From Agrobacterium vitis (GTDB lineage Bacteria; Pseudomonadota; Alphaproteobacteria; Rhizobiales; Rhizobiaceae): a stretch of DNA of 64,000 nucleotides. The notes under the pieces were generated by a model that had not been told where the DNA came from, searched no databases, and saw nothing but the letters and a program-made list of their open reading frames with translations. Below, piece after piece: positions 29,978 to 41,885 of this stretch. Within the stretch, counting starts at the first letter, position 1. Each line of letters opens with the position of its first letter. Position numbers and translations under genes: made by a program. Where the stretch lies: positions 1,098,501 through 1,162,500 of the forward strand of contig NZ_AP023272.1 of NCBI RefSeq assembly GCF_013426735.1, in the 5' to 3' direction.

Positions 29978-30874
29978 ATGCAGCCGGGGCCTGACGATTT
30001 CGAGCTGTTTGACGTGCGCGAACCCGAACAGCATAGCATTCCCTTTGTTTACAATTCCCCTCATAGCGGCAGAGATTATCCACAGGAGTTTCTCGCCCGT
30101 TCGCGTCTGGACAAGCTTTCCATCCGCCGTTCGGAGGATCATTTCGTCGATGAGCTGTTTGCAGCGGCACCCGACCACGGCGCGCCCTTGCTCTACGCGA
30201 AATTTCCACGCGCCTATATTGATGTCAATCGCGAGCCTTATGAGCTCGATCCGAAGATGTTTTCCGGCGCCCTGCCGCCTTACGTCAATGCCCATTCGGT
30301 ACGTGTTGCCGGAGGGCTCGGCACCATTGCGCGGATTGTCGCCGAAAATATGGAAATCTACCGGGAGCGGTTGAGCGTGGAGGAGGGGATTGCCCGGATC
30401 GAGACGATCTACAAGCCCTATCACGCCTGCCTGCGCCGGCTGATTGCCCGCACCCATGCCCGTTTTGGGGCGGCTATTCTGATCGACTGCCATTCGATGC
30501 CGGGCAATATTCGGCTGAGCGGCAGCGCCATTCGTCCGGATTTCATCATTGGCGACCGATATGGCACGAGTGCCACGGCAGAGCTGACCCATGCCGCCAT
30601 GCAGGTGCTCAGTGATTTTGGATTTACGGCGGTACGCAACAAGCCCTATGCCGGTGGCTTCATCACCGAACATTACGGCCGTCCCGCCAGGGGCCTGCAT
30701 GCTCTACAGATCGAAATCAACCGCGCACTGTATGTCGATGAGGCCACGTTGGAAAAGCGACCGGATTTCGCCTCGCTTGCAGCCGTGCTGTCGCGGTTCA
30801 TTGGTCAGATGGCGGAGCTTTCCAAAGGCATTGCCACGCCCGGCCTCGGCGATGGCGCGCTCGCCGCCGAATAG
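29978..30874 (+). CDS. N-formylglutamate amidohydrolase family protein
   Basis: A 298-residue cytoplasmic metal-dependent hydrolase. Family landmarks are FVYNSPHSGRDYP (residues about 23-35), YIDVNREPYELD and ILIDCHSMPGN. HutG-type members release glutamate from N-formylglutamate in histidine breakdown. No other hut gene is nearby, so a different N-acyl amino acid could be the substrate. It is divergent from cpdR. The start ATG follows GGGGTGAG. Confidence 0.87.
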   Translation: MQPGPDDFELFDVREPEQHSIPFVYNSPHSGRDYPQEFLARSRLDKLSIRRSEDHFVDELFAAAPDHGAPLLYAKFPRAYIDVNREPYELDPKMFSGALPPYVNAHSVRVAGGLGTIARIVAENMEIYRERLSVEEGIARIETIYKPYHACLRRLIARTHARFGAAILIDCHSMPGNIRLSGSAIRPDFIIGDRYGTSATAELTHAAMQVLSDFGFTAVRNKPYAGGFITEHYGRPARGLHALQIEINRALYVDEATLEKRPDFASLAAVLSRFIGQMAELSKGIATPGLGDGALAAE

Positions 30875-30934
30875 TACATTGTTCCGAAAAGTGGAAGCCG
30901 GTTCTGGACCCCGCGATGCACAGCGCGATAGGGC

Positions 30935-31011
30935 AAAAAAAACCGCGCTCGAGGCGCGGCAAGTCTAGGGAGGAAACACCCAAGGAGGGTATTTACAGTC
31001 GAAAGACTGTA
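30935..31011 (-). ncRNA. mmgR: MmgR small RNA (alpha-r8, suhB-type)
   Basis: On the minus strand a 77-nt RNA is predicted between a promoter and an intrinsic terminator. It starts with a hairpin TTACAGTC-TTTC-GACTGTAA, then a short ACCC...GGGT stem, then an unpaired TTTCCTCCCTAG, then the terminator CCGCGC-CTCGA-GCGCGG with eight T. The TTTCCTCCCT stretch and the neighbouring inositol-monophosphatase-family gene match the Sinorhizobium MmgR RNA (Rfam RF00519, formerly named suhB, from memory). MmgR is an Hfq-linked regulator affecting polyhydroxybutyrate storage. The CU-rich loop could pair with Shine-Dalgarno sequences. Confidence 0.9.
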
Positions 31012-31017
31012 AGACGT

Positions 31018-31045
31018 ATCATATTTTGCATTGCACAAATGTCAA
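31018..31045 (-). promoter_or_regulatory. Promoter of mmgR
   Basis: A perfect TTGACA (-35, 31040-31045) and TATGAT (-10, 31018-31023) with a 16-nt spacer on the minus strand, about 7 nt before the predicted RNA start. It is one of the few canonical promoters in the window. Confidence 0.85.
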
Positions 31046-31225
31046 GGCAATTTTGACATTTTTTTAATCATGATTATTATTTAGGCGTTTGCATCAAGGA
31101 AATGCTCGAATGGTGTGCAATTCGGCGCTCTGCCTGTCGTCCTGATAAATTTATGCTGGAGCGAATTCCGATCCGGCTTTTTATGCCGTAAGAAACGTCC
31201 ACGTTCACCTTATTGAGGAAGCCGC

Positions 31226-31999
31226 ATGCGCCCCGAGAAGACGTTTTTCGACAGCCTCGCCGAGGCCGCCAAGACCGAGACACTGCCACGCTTTCGCTCA
31301 CGGCTGGATGTCGTCAACAAGGATGCGGGCGGCTATGATCCCGTCACCGAAGGCGATAAGGCAGCGGAAACCGCGATCCGCGCGCTGATCGAGGCAGAGT
31401 TTCCCGATCACGGCATTCTGGGCGAGGAACATGACAATGTCGGCCTTGGCCGCGATTGTGTCTGGGTGATCGATCCGATCGATGGAACACGGGCGTTTAT
31501 TTCCGGTCTGCCCACCTGGGGAACGCTGATTGGTTTTCAGGAAAACGGCCACGCGGTAATGGGCATGATGGACCAGCCTTTTACCGGCGAGCGTTATTTT
31601 GCCGATGGGGAGAAAGCCTGGTATCGTGGACCGGATGGCCAGCGGCAGATCGCAACGCGGGCCTGCAAGGGCCTCTCGGATGCGGTGCTTTACACCACCT
31701 CGCCGGATATTTTTCTGGAAGACGAGCGGCCGCGTTTCGATGCGGTGCGGGCCAAGGTCCAACTGACCCGCTACGGCGTGGATTGCTATGCCTACGCGCT
31801 GCTGGCGGCAGGTTTTGTCGATCTGGTGATCGAAACGGGGCTGAAGCCCTACGATGTCGGCGCGCTGATTCCGATTATCGAGCAGGCGGGCGGTATTATC
31901 ACCACGTGGGAGGGTGAACGGCCGGAAGCAGGTGGCAAGATCATCGCCGCCAGTTCTGCCGCTGTCTACGAGCAGGCGCGCGCGATTTTGGTCGATTGA
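31226..31999 (+). CDS. hisN: Inositol monophosphatase family phosphatase, HisN-like
   Basis: A 257-residue Mg-dependent phosphatase. Metal ligands are in ILGEEHDN and WVIDPIDGTRAF, with the later GLKPYDVGALIPIIEQAGG block. It resembles the HisN-type histidinol-phosphate phosphatases of Actinobacteria and rhizobia more than SuhB, so histidinol phosphatase is the preferred role. Substrate assignment within this family is hard from sequence alone. The ATG follows GAGGAA at 6 nt. The mmgR RNA is divergent just upstream. Confidence 0.82.
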   Translation: MRPEKTFFDSLAEAAKTETLPRFRSRLDVVNKDAGGYDPVTEGDKAAETAIRALIEAEFPDHGILGEEHDNVGLGRDCVWVIDPIDGTRAFISGLPTWGTLIGFQENGHAVMGMMDQPFTGERYFADGEKAWYRGPDGQRQIATRACKGLSDAVLYTTSPDIFLEDERPRFDAVRAKVQLTRYGVDCYAYALLAAGFVDLVIETGLKPYDVGALIPIIEQAGGIITTWEGERPEAGGKIIAASSAAVYEQARAILVD

Positions 32000-32004
32000 T
32001 CGCC

Positions 32005-32036
32005 ACCGGTGTCCATGAATTTCCATGGCCACCGGT
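32005..32036. terminator. Hairpin between convergent genes
   Basis: ACCGGTG-T-CCATG pairs with CATGG-C-CACCGGT, 12 bp with one internal mismatch. It lies 6 bp after the hisN stop and 24 bp from the stop of the convergent gene. There is no T-run, so it may act as a processing barrier or weak two-way terminator. Confidence 0.5.
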
Positions 32037-32059
32037 AGCATTCTATTGGGTCGTTGTGT

Positions 32060-33109
32060 TTAGCCAAGCACTGCGACTTTGCTTTCGATGGCTTGGATTT
32101 CGTTGGGAACGTCGCCCTGCTGCTCGGACATCTTTAGGCTGGCATGGAACGGACATCCGGCAAATTTCGGATCGTCCTTGTAGAGCGAAACGTAATGCTC
32201 TGGAAACGCCTTATCGAGGGCTCGGATGCCGGCTTTGATGTCTGCCTTTTCATCCTTGCTCAGTTTGTCGCGTGATTCGATATAGCTTTCCGTCGGATCG
32301 TCCAGTTGGGTTTCCAGATACCAGAAAATCAGGCCCATCAATTTGGGTAGGACCTCCTGCGCCATGGGATAGGCAGGTTCGATCTGCATGGTCTCAAGGG
32401 TCGTGGGCAGCGACAGGGAGCGGATGAGTTGGTGTCCGAGCCAATGCATTTCCTTGGGGAAAAAGCGGAAGACGAATTGTTCGTGAATCGCTGTCGTGAT
32501 CAGGTTGCCGCGCTCGGGCTTGGGCCTGTCCATCTTTTCTATCGTCTCGCAATAGGTGATCAGCCCCGCGAAATCCTCGGGATAGCCATGCAGCGGCTGA
32601 TTGTTCTCGGCAACGAACAGCTTGGACATTTCCAGCCAGAACCGATGGGCGGCGATCTGTTCCTTTTCCGAAAACCCTGGCAACCCCATGCGCAAGCGCA
32701 GGCGATGCATGGTTACCGCTGTGAAGGCACACGTGTAGATGTAATCTTCATTGTAGGAAAACGCACCCGGATATTGCCTTGCCCAATAGGCATGCAGGTT
32801 GTTAATGCCCTCGACCGATTTCTTGGTCCGCTCATCGTGCGGGCCATAGAACCACCACAGGGCGTTGGCGCTGCCGGTCTGCTCGACACGGCTGGTAGAG
32901 CGATCCACCACCTTGCCGCCATCCTCGCGCCACACCACTTGCGCGCCCCATTCCGACACGACGAAATTCGGAAAGGTCAGTGCATAGATGAAATTCTGCA
33001 TGAAGTCGTTGAGGCCATAGCTGCTCGACAGCCGCCAGATCCGCACATAGTCCTTCTCCGGATCCAGAGATTGGATTTCGTTCTGGATCCATTTTTTAGG
33101 CGCATTCAT
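32060..33109 (-). CDS. Possible DUF2236 (MpaB / rubber oxygenase-type) protein
   Basis: A 349-residue soluble protein rich in Trp, Tyr and His. The pattern around YPGAFSYNEDYIYTCAFT and HRLRLRMGLPGFSEKEQ, then LHGYPEDFAGL, resembles the DUF2236 family, whose studied members include the fungal MpaB and the latex-clearing rubber oxygenase, both haem or redox proteins. The resemblance is moderate and no function is claimed. MNAPKKWIQ is chosen as start since GGGAGGAG lies 7 nt upstream. The region before it contains an AT-rich palindrome (AATGTACATATT), a possible regulator site. It appears monocistronic. Confidence 0.6.
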   Translation of the reverse strand: MNAPKKWIQNEIQSLDPEKDYVRIWRLSSSYGLNDFMQNFIYALTFPNFVVSEWGAQVVWREDGGKVVDRSTSRVEQTGSANALWWFYGPHDERTKKSVEGINNLHAYWARQYPGAFSYNEDYIYTCAFTAVTMHRLRLRMGLPGFSEKEQIAAHRFWLEMSKLFVAENNQPLHGYPEDFAGLITYCETIEKMDRPKPERGNLITTAIHEQFVFRFFPKEMHWLGHQLIRSLSLPTTLETMQIEPAYPMAQEVLPKLMGLIFWYLETQLDDPTESYIESRDKLSKDEKADIKAGIRALDKAFPEHYVSLYKDDPKFAGCPFHASLKMSEQQGDVPNEIQAIESKVAVLG

Positions 33110-33318
33110 TGTCTTTCTCCTCCCAGAAAAGCAAAGTGAGCGCTGAAGATCAGCGAGCATCCTCACTAAACGATACGAATATGTACATTATTGACGTTTG
33201 GAGTTCTGTCAATTCGGATCGTTCGCCAGCGATAAAAATGTTTTAAGCAGTTCCTGGGTCAGGCCCGGGAATCCATGCAGGATTACTGGTGTTGTCGGTA
33301 AGGGCAGAAGGGGACGTG

Positions 33319-34326
33319 TCAAAGACCGACGAGTTCTGCCTCGCCGTCGATCTGCATCGGATCGCTGCCGGGAATGAAGGCATGGATGGCGGCAAGCGCC
33401 TGTTCGCGGTAGCGGTCTTGCTCCTGTAAAACCTCATGGCGGGCGCCGGGAATAGACAGCAATTGCGCGGCGCGGAAATGCCGGGCCAGGTGTTCCTGTG
33501 CGCTAAAGGGCACGACGCCGTCCAGCATCGGGGCAAGCAACAGGGTGGGGATGGTGATCCCCGTCAGATGGGCGGGATCGTTGACCCGCCGGATGGCTTT
33601 TGCGCACTCATGCAGCCAGCGGGCCGAAGGCGCGCTGATCGACAACTCCGGCACGGCGGCAAAAATCGCCATATTGCGGTCGAAGCGGGCGGCATCCGAG
33701 GTCAGGACATTGGTGGCAAAGGTGTGCGGCTTGCTGGCTGATGACAAGGGACGGTTGCCAAGCCCGAGCGTTGATGCCAGCCGCGCCAGTGCGAACACCT
33801 TTGCCGCCGATAGAGCTTCGCCATGCAGGCCGACAAAGGGGGCCGACAGGACCAGCCGCGAAATGCGACCGGACAGCCGTGGTGCTGCGGCTAGCGCGAT
33901 CAATCCGCCGGTGGAATGGGCGATCATCGAGAATGGCAGGCGACAATCCGGCAGCACGACCTGTTCCAGGAACTGCTCCAGATCCTGCTCATAATCGGAA
34001 AAGCGCTGGACATGGCCCCAACGTTTCTCCTTATCCCCTCTGGGTTTTGAGGACTTTTGCAGAAGTGTCCAGTCGGACAGGCCCTGGCCGCGCAGATCGA
34101 AGGTGGCGACCCAAAGGCCCGCTGCTGTCAGGTCGCGGATGGTTTCAAAATATTTCTCGATGGATTCGCTGCGGCCATGCACCAGCACGACCGTGCCTTT
34201 GGCCGGGCTGATATCGCTCTTGAAGATCGCATAACGCAGGCGAAGGCCGTCGTAACTGGTGAAAAAGCCGGCGTGATGATTGTCGGGAATGGGATTGCCG
34301 TCCACGGCATGAAGCACGCTATCCAT
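33319..34326 (-). CDS. Alpha/beta hydrolase, lysophospholipase-like
   Basis: A 335-residue serine hydrolase. The oxyanion strand is TVVLVHGRSES, the nucleophile elbow IAHSTGGLIAL (Ser in A-H-S-T-G), the Asp lies in APMLDGVVP and the His in GARHEVLQE. FDLRGQGLSDW is a standard hydrolase block. It resembles PldB-type lysophospholipases and monoacylglycerol lipases. No signal peptide is visible, so it should act in the cytoplasm or at the inner membrane. A terminator-like RNA structure lies 73 bp upstream on the same strand. Confidence 0.85.
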   Translation of the reverse strand: MDSVLHAVDGNPIPDNHHAGFFTSYDGLRLRYAIFKSDISPAKGTVVLVHGRSESIEKYFETIRDLTAAGLWVATFDLRGQGLSDWTLLQKSSKPRGDKEKRWGHVQRFSDYEQDLEQFLEQVVLPDCRLPFSMIAHSTGGLIALAAAPRLSGRISRLVLSAPFVGLHGEALSAAKVFALARLASTLGLGNRPLSSASKPHTFATNVLTSDAARFDRNMAIFAAVPELSISAPSARWLHECAKAIRRVNDPAHLTGITIPTLLLAPMLDGVVPFSAQEHLARHFRAAQLLSIPGARHEVLQEQDRYREQALAAIHAFIPGSDPMQIDGEAELVGL

Positions 34327-34398
34327 GGCCTTGCCTTTCCAAGCACAATCGTCAGTTTTCCATATCGCATATTTGCGCGGACCGAAATCGGGTCAAGG

Positions 34399-34488
34399 AA
34401 AAAAGCCGCCCATTGCTTCAAGACGATTGGGCTTCAAGACAAATGGGCGGCAACAGGCACTGAAGACGCAGGGACGATATTCTTCAGT
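34399..34488 (-). ncRNA. Candidate small RNA or leader attenuator
   Basis: On the minus strand a perfect 8-bp hairpin (ACTGAAGA / TCTTCAGT) is followed by a terminator-like stem GCCGCCCATT / AATGGGCGGC and a T6 run. The terminator loop carries the 10-nt word GTCTTGAAGC twice. The structure lies upstream of the alpha/beta hydrolase gene on the same strand, so it could be a separate sRNA or a premature terminator in that gene's leader. No family is recognised. Confidence 0.5.
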
Positions 34489-34647
34489 CACCAGGATCAC
34501 TCCTGATAGGGGGACGCTAGTGCGGCCAAGGTGAACCGATGCCAAACCCGCCATTCATCAAAAATTCAGCCACAAAAAATCGGCCATCACGGTGCGTGCA
34601 TGTCGAGGGGTCTTGAACTCGCAAATCGCCTTTCCCATCTCTTTATC

Positions 34648-34742
34648 GCAGGCGCCGGAAGGGCCTGCATCATCAGGCAGACACCGCCACATCAGGGGTA
34701 TCTGCCTTCGTCATTATCGCAACCGTCGCTTCTCAGGAGGAC
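34648..34742 (+). promoter_or_regulatory. ROSE-like RNA thermometer of the Hsp20 gene
   Basis: Three successive hairpins precede the start codon: GCAGGC/GCCTGC (34648-34668), GGCAGA/TCTGCC (34676-34706), and a final helix GTC-g-CTTC / GGAG-GAC (34725-34742). The last helix hides the Shine-Dalgarno GGAGGA and has a single bulged G opposite it. That is the hallmark of ROSE elements, which melt at heat-shock temperature in rhizobial small heat-shock genes. Confidence 0.72.
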
Positions 34743-34746
34743 ATCT

Positions 34747-35214
34747 ATGCGTCACGTTGATTTTTCCCCGCTCTATCGCTCCACCGTCGGCTTCGACCGC
34801 CTGTTCACCATGTTGGACAGCCTGGGTCAGCCGGATCAGGCCCAGAGCTATCCGCCCTATAATATCGAGCGGACGGGCGACAATACCTACCGGATCACCA
34901 TGGCCGTTGCCGGCTTCGATGAAACCGAACTCAGCATTGAGGCCCATGCGCATGTGCTGGCGGTCAAGGGTGAAAAGGCCCAGGAAGACCAGGCCGAACA
35001 GACCGAGTTTCTGTATCGCGGCATTGCCAAGCGCGGGTTCGAGCGTCGTTTCCAGCTTGCCGACCATGTCGAGGTGACCAATGCCTCGCTGAAGAACGGC
35101 CTGCTGCATATCGATCTGCTGCGCAATATTCCCGAAGCCATGAAGCCGCGCCGCATCGCCATTGCCAGCGAACCGGTCGAAGCGCCCAAGGCCATCGAGT
35201 CTCGCGTCGTCTGA
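34747..35214 (+). CDS. Small heat-shock protein, Hsp20 family
   Basis: A 155-residue ATP-independent chaperone that holds unfolding proteins. The alpha-crystallin domain spans about residues 35-130, from PPYNIERTGDNTYRITMAVAG to the LKNGLLHIDL block. It resembles IbpA-like class A rhizobial heat-shock proteins; the C-terminal I-x-I-type motif appears as RRIAIAS. The start ATG is 5 nt after AGGAGGA. The ROSE-like leader predicts heat-controlled translation. A good terminator follows. Confidence 0.92.
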   Translation: MRHVDFSPLYRSTVGFDRLFTMLDSLGQPDQAQSYPPYNIERTGDNTYRITMAVAGFDETELSIEAHAHVLAVKGEKAQEDQAEQTEFLYRGIAKRGFERRFQLADHVEVTNASLKNGLLHIDLLRNIPEAMKPRRIAIASEPVEAPKAIESRVV

Positions 35215-35235
35215 TCCGGGTCCGAAAGACATGAA

Positions 35236-35262
35236 GAAGGGCGGCTTGGGGCCGCCCTTTTG
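35236..35262 (+). terminator. Intrinsic terminator of the Hsp20 gene
   Basis: GGGCGGC and GCCGCCC arms with a short loop, followed by TTTT, 22 bp after the stop codon. Confidence 0.85.
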
Positions 35263-35316
35263 CGTTTGGGGTGTTCGTCGAAGCTGTCACAGCCTGAATC
35301 GTCCAAGCCCGAATGC

Positions 35317-36363
35317 TTAGAGAATGTCGAGAAACTGATCGACATCCTGCTCTGTCGTGGCAAAGCTGGTGACCAACCGGATCAACACATTGTCCTGACC
35401 GACCAATCCGGGCTCATCGCGGGGTGCCAGCCATTCGTAGAATTTCGCGCCGCGCGCCTCGGCCTGCCTGGCGGCATCCTTGCCGATCACCGCAAAGACT
35501 TCATTGCTCTCGGTATTCCAGGCCAGACGGGCCTTGTTGTTTTTGCTGAGACCGGCGCGCATTCGCTCAGCCATGGCATTGGCGTGGCGGGCCAGATCCA
35601 GCCACAGATCATCCTTGAAATAGGCTTCCAACTGGGCGGAAACGAAGCGGGTCTTGGAGAAGAGATGGGCCGAGCGCTTGCGGATATAGGGCATTTCCTC
35701 GGCCATGTCGGGGTTGAAGAACACGATGGCCTCAACGCACCAGCAGCCATTCTTGGTTCCGCCGAAGGAGAGAATATCGATGCCGCGCTTCCAGGTCATT
35801 TCGGCGGGCGTGGCATCCAGCGCCACCAGCGCATTGGCAAAACGGGCGCCGTCCATGTGCAGGGGCAGGGATTTGGCCTGAGCAATGGCGCTGATCGCGG
35901 CGATTTCGTCCAGTGTATAGATGGTGCCGGTTTCGGTCGCCTGGGTAATCGTCACCGCCATGGGCCGGCCCTGATGGACGGAAGGCGTGTCAAAGCGCGA
36001 AACGGCGGTGTGCAGGGCTGCCGCACTCATCTTGCCATCGCGGCCTTCGACCGGATAGAGCCGGCTGGCATTTGCCAAATATTCCGGCGCGCCGCCTTCA
36101 TCGGCATTCACATGTGCGTCGAAATGGCAGAAGGTGACGCCACCGGCCCGCGCCACACTGGCCAGCGCCAGCGAATTGGCCGCCGTGCCGGTGCCAACGA
36201 AGAATACCGAGACCTCACGCTCGAAAATCTCATTGAAATGCGCTTCGACGCGCCGGTCGAGATCGCTGGTGCCATAGGCGCTGGCATAGCCCGCCGCTTC
36301 CTTCATCAGGCTTTCAGCAATGGCGGGATGGGCTCCGGCCCAATTATCGGATGCAAAGAACAT
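35317..36363 (-). CDS. ltaE: Low-specificity L-threonine aldolase
   Basis: A 348-residue fold-type I pyridoxal-phosphate enzyme that splits L-threonine or L-allo-threonine to glycine and acetaldehyde. The Schiff-base Lys lies in LSFGGTKNGCW, the cofactor Asp in PLHMDGARFANAL, and the N-terminus reads FFASDNWAGAHPAI. MFFASDNWAG is chosen as start because AGGAAG is 5 nt upstream. A longer reading would run into the 125-bp repeat element that begins 42 bp upstream. Its promoter must therefore lie inside or beyond that element. Confidence 0.92.
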   Translation of the reverse strand: MFFASDNWAGAHPAIAESLMKEAAGYASAYGTSDLDRRVEAHFNEIFEREVSVFFVGTGTAANSLALASVARAGGVTFCHFDAHVNADEGGAPEYLANASRLYPVEGRDGKMSAAALHTAVSRFDTPSVHQGRPMAVTITQATETGTIYTLDEIAAISAIAQAKSLPLHMDGARFANALVALDATPAEMTWKRGIDILSFGGTKNGCWCVEAIVFFNPDMAEEMPYIRKRSAHLFSKTRFVSAQLEAYFKDDLWLDLARHANAMAERMRAGLSKNNKARLAWNTESNEVFAVIGKDAARQAEARGAKFYEWLAPRDEPGLVGQDNVLIRLVTSFATTEQDVDQFLDIL

Positions 36364-36404
36364 GATGGCTTCCTGATTGGCTGTAACGCTTGTCCATGGG
36401 CGTA

Positions 36405-36529
36405 GTACCAAGTGTCATTGAAAATGACTCTTGGTATTCCCTTTGCAAATATCTCAACCGTCTGCTGCATTTGAGATATTTGCAATGCTGTCAAGGCGAG
36501 GATGCGTGAGCAGCTTCGAGACTTGATAT
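36405..36529 (+). repeat. 125-bp three-hairpin intergenic element, copy B
   Basis: Hairpin 1 has TACCAAG / CTTGGTA arms around GTCATT-GAA-AATGAC. Hairpin 2 is a perfect 15-bp inverted repeat (36443-36457, 36471-36485) with a 13-nt loop. Hairpin 3 is built on GAGGATGC-GTGA-GCAGCTTC. It lies in the upstream region of ltaE, opposite in sense to that gene. Confidence 0.87.
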
Positions 36530-37076
36530 AAAGAGACCCTAACGATTTTGCCGCCGTGTTCAATCCGGTCCGATCAGCCGTCGCAGGACGGACCGACTAT
36601 TGCCAGCGCGATTGTCTTCGCATTCGGCGCTCCTGATTGGTTTCCTGCGCAAACACCTCAACGGACGAAAGAATCATGCGGCAGATCGTTAAAAAAGACA
36701 GATTCTGTCGCGTCATCGCCCGGCTTTTTGAGCCGATGGCTTGCGAAGCCGATTTGTTTCTGCCATATAGTTTGCAGAAATAGGTCAATGAAACTGACAT
36801 ATTTTCAGAAATCGAGTGGCGGGTTTTGGTTTTCTAGGCCTTTCGTCCTGGCTCTCTTGCGCTATACTCACCGGGATATCTGCTTTTGCAGCGGTCGAGA
36901 GAAGCTGTGCAGAAAGGTCAGGTTTGTGACCTGTTTTGCATACGTCAAGCGGGGCGCCTTTAAAATCTGGCCCCGGGTTTGGGCAGCGATAAGCCCCCGT
37001 CGGTATTCGATTTTGTCAAATAGCTGTGTGCCGGATCGGATAGTTTCGACCGGACGGTTCAACTGGAGGGAAAACG
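36530..37076. promoter_or_regulatory. gltB upstream region
   Basis: Nearly 550 bp lead to gltB without a gene I can support. An inverted repeat TTTCTGC-N10-GCAGAAA (36757-36763, 36774-36780) is the clearest operator-like site. No known glutamate synthase regulator can be named from it. A reading frame through this stretch crosses the gltB start in another frame and is rejected. Confidence 0.45.
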
Positions 37077-41798
<4,722 letters not shown>

Positions 41799-41808
41799 TT
41801 CGCCACCG

Positions 41809-41833
41809 CGCGATCCCGGCATCCGGGATCGCG
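41809..41833 (+). other. Perfect hairpin between gltB and gltD
   Basis: CGCGATCCCGG-CAT-CCGGGATCGCG, an 11-bp GC-rich stem with a 3-nt loop, starting 10 bp after the gltB stop. It has no T-run, so it is more likely a processing or stabilising element that sets the ratio of the two subunits than a terminator. Confidence 0.8.
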
Positions 41834-41885
41834 ATCACGCATGGCATGTCCGTGCAGTTGCAGGCTCATTGAGTAGGACGAGAAT

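Larger units (their letters stand above)
34327..34746. other. Divergent regulatory region between hydrolase and Hsp20 genes
   Basis: A 420-bp gap without a gene. The left half holds a minus-strand structured RNA candidate. The right half holds the ROSE-like leader of the heat-shock gene. Both are listed separately. Confidence 0.6.

Noticed and set aside
29703..30209. A 168-residue minus-strand frame upstream of cpdR
   Set aside because: It lies antisense to the N-formylglutamate amidohydrolase start and passes through a palindromic repeat; no domain is visible.
36306..36563. Open frames inside the 125-bp repeats that share a peptide such as EIFAKGI
   Set aside because: The shared peptide arises because the repeat DNA itself is conserved; the base changes follow hairpin pairing, not codon positions.
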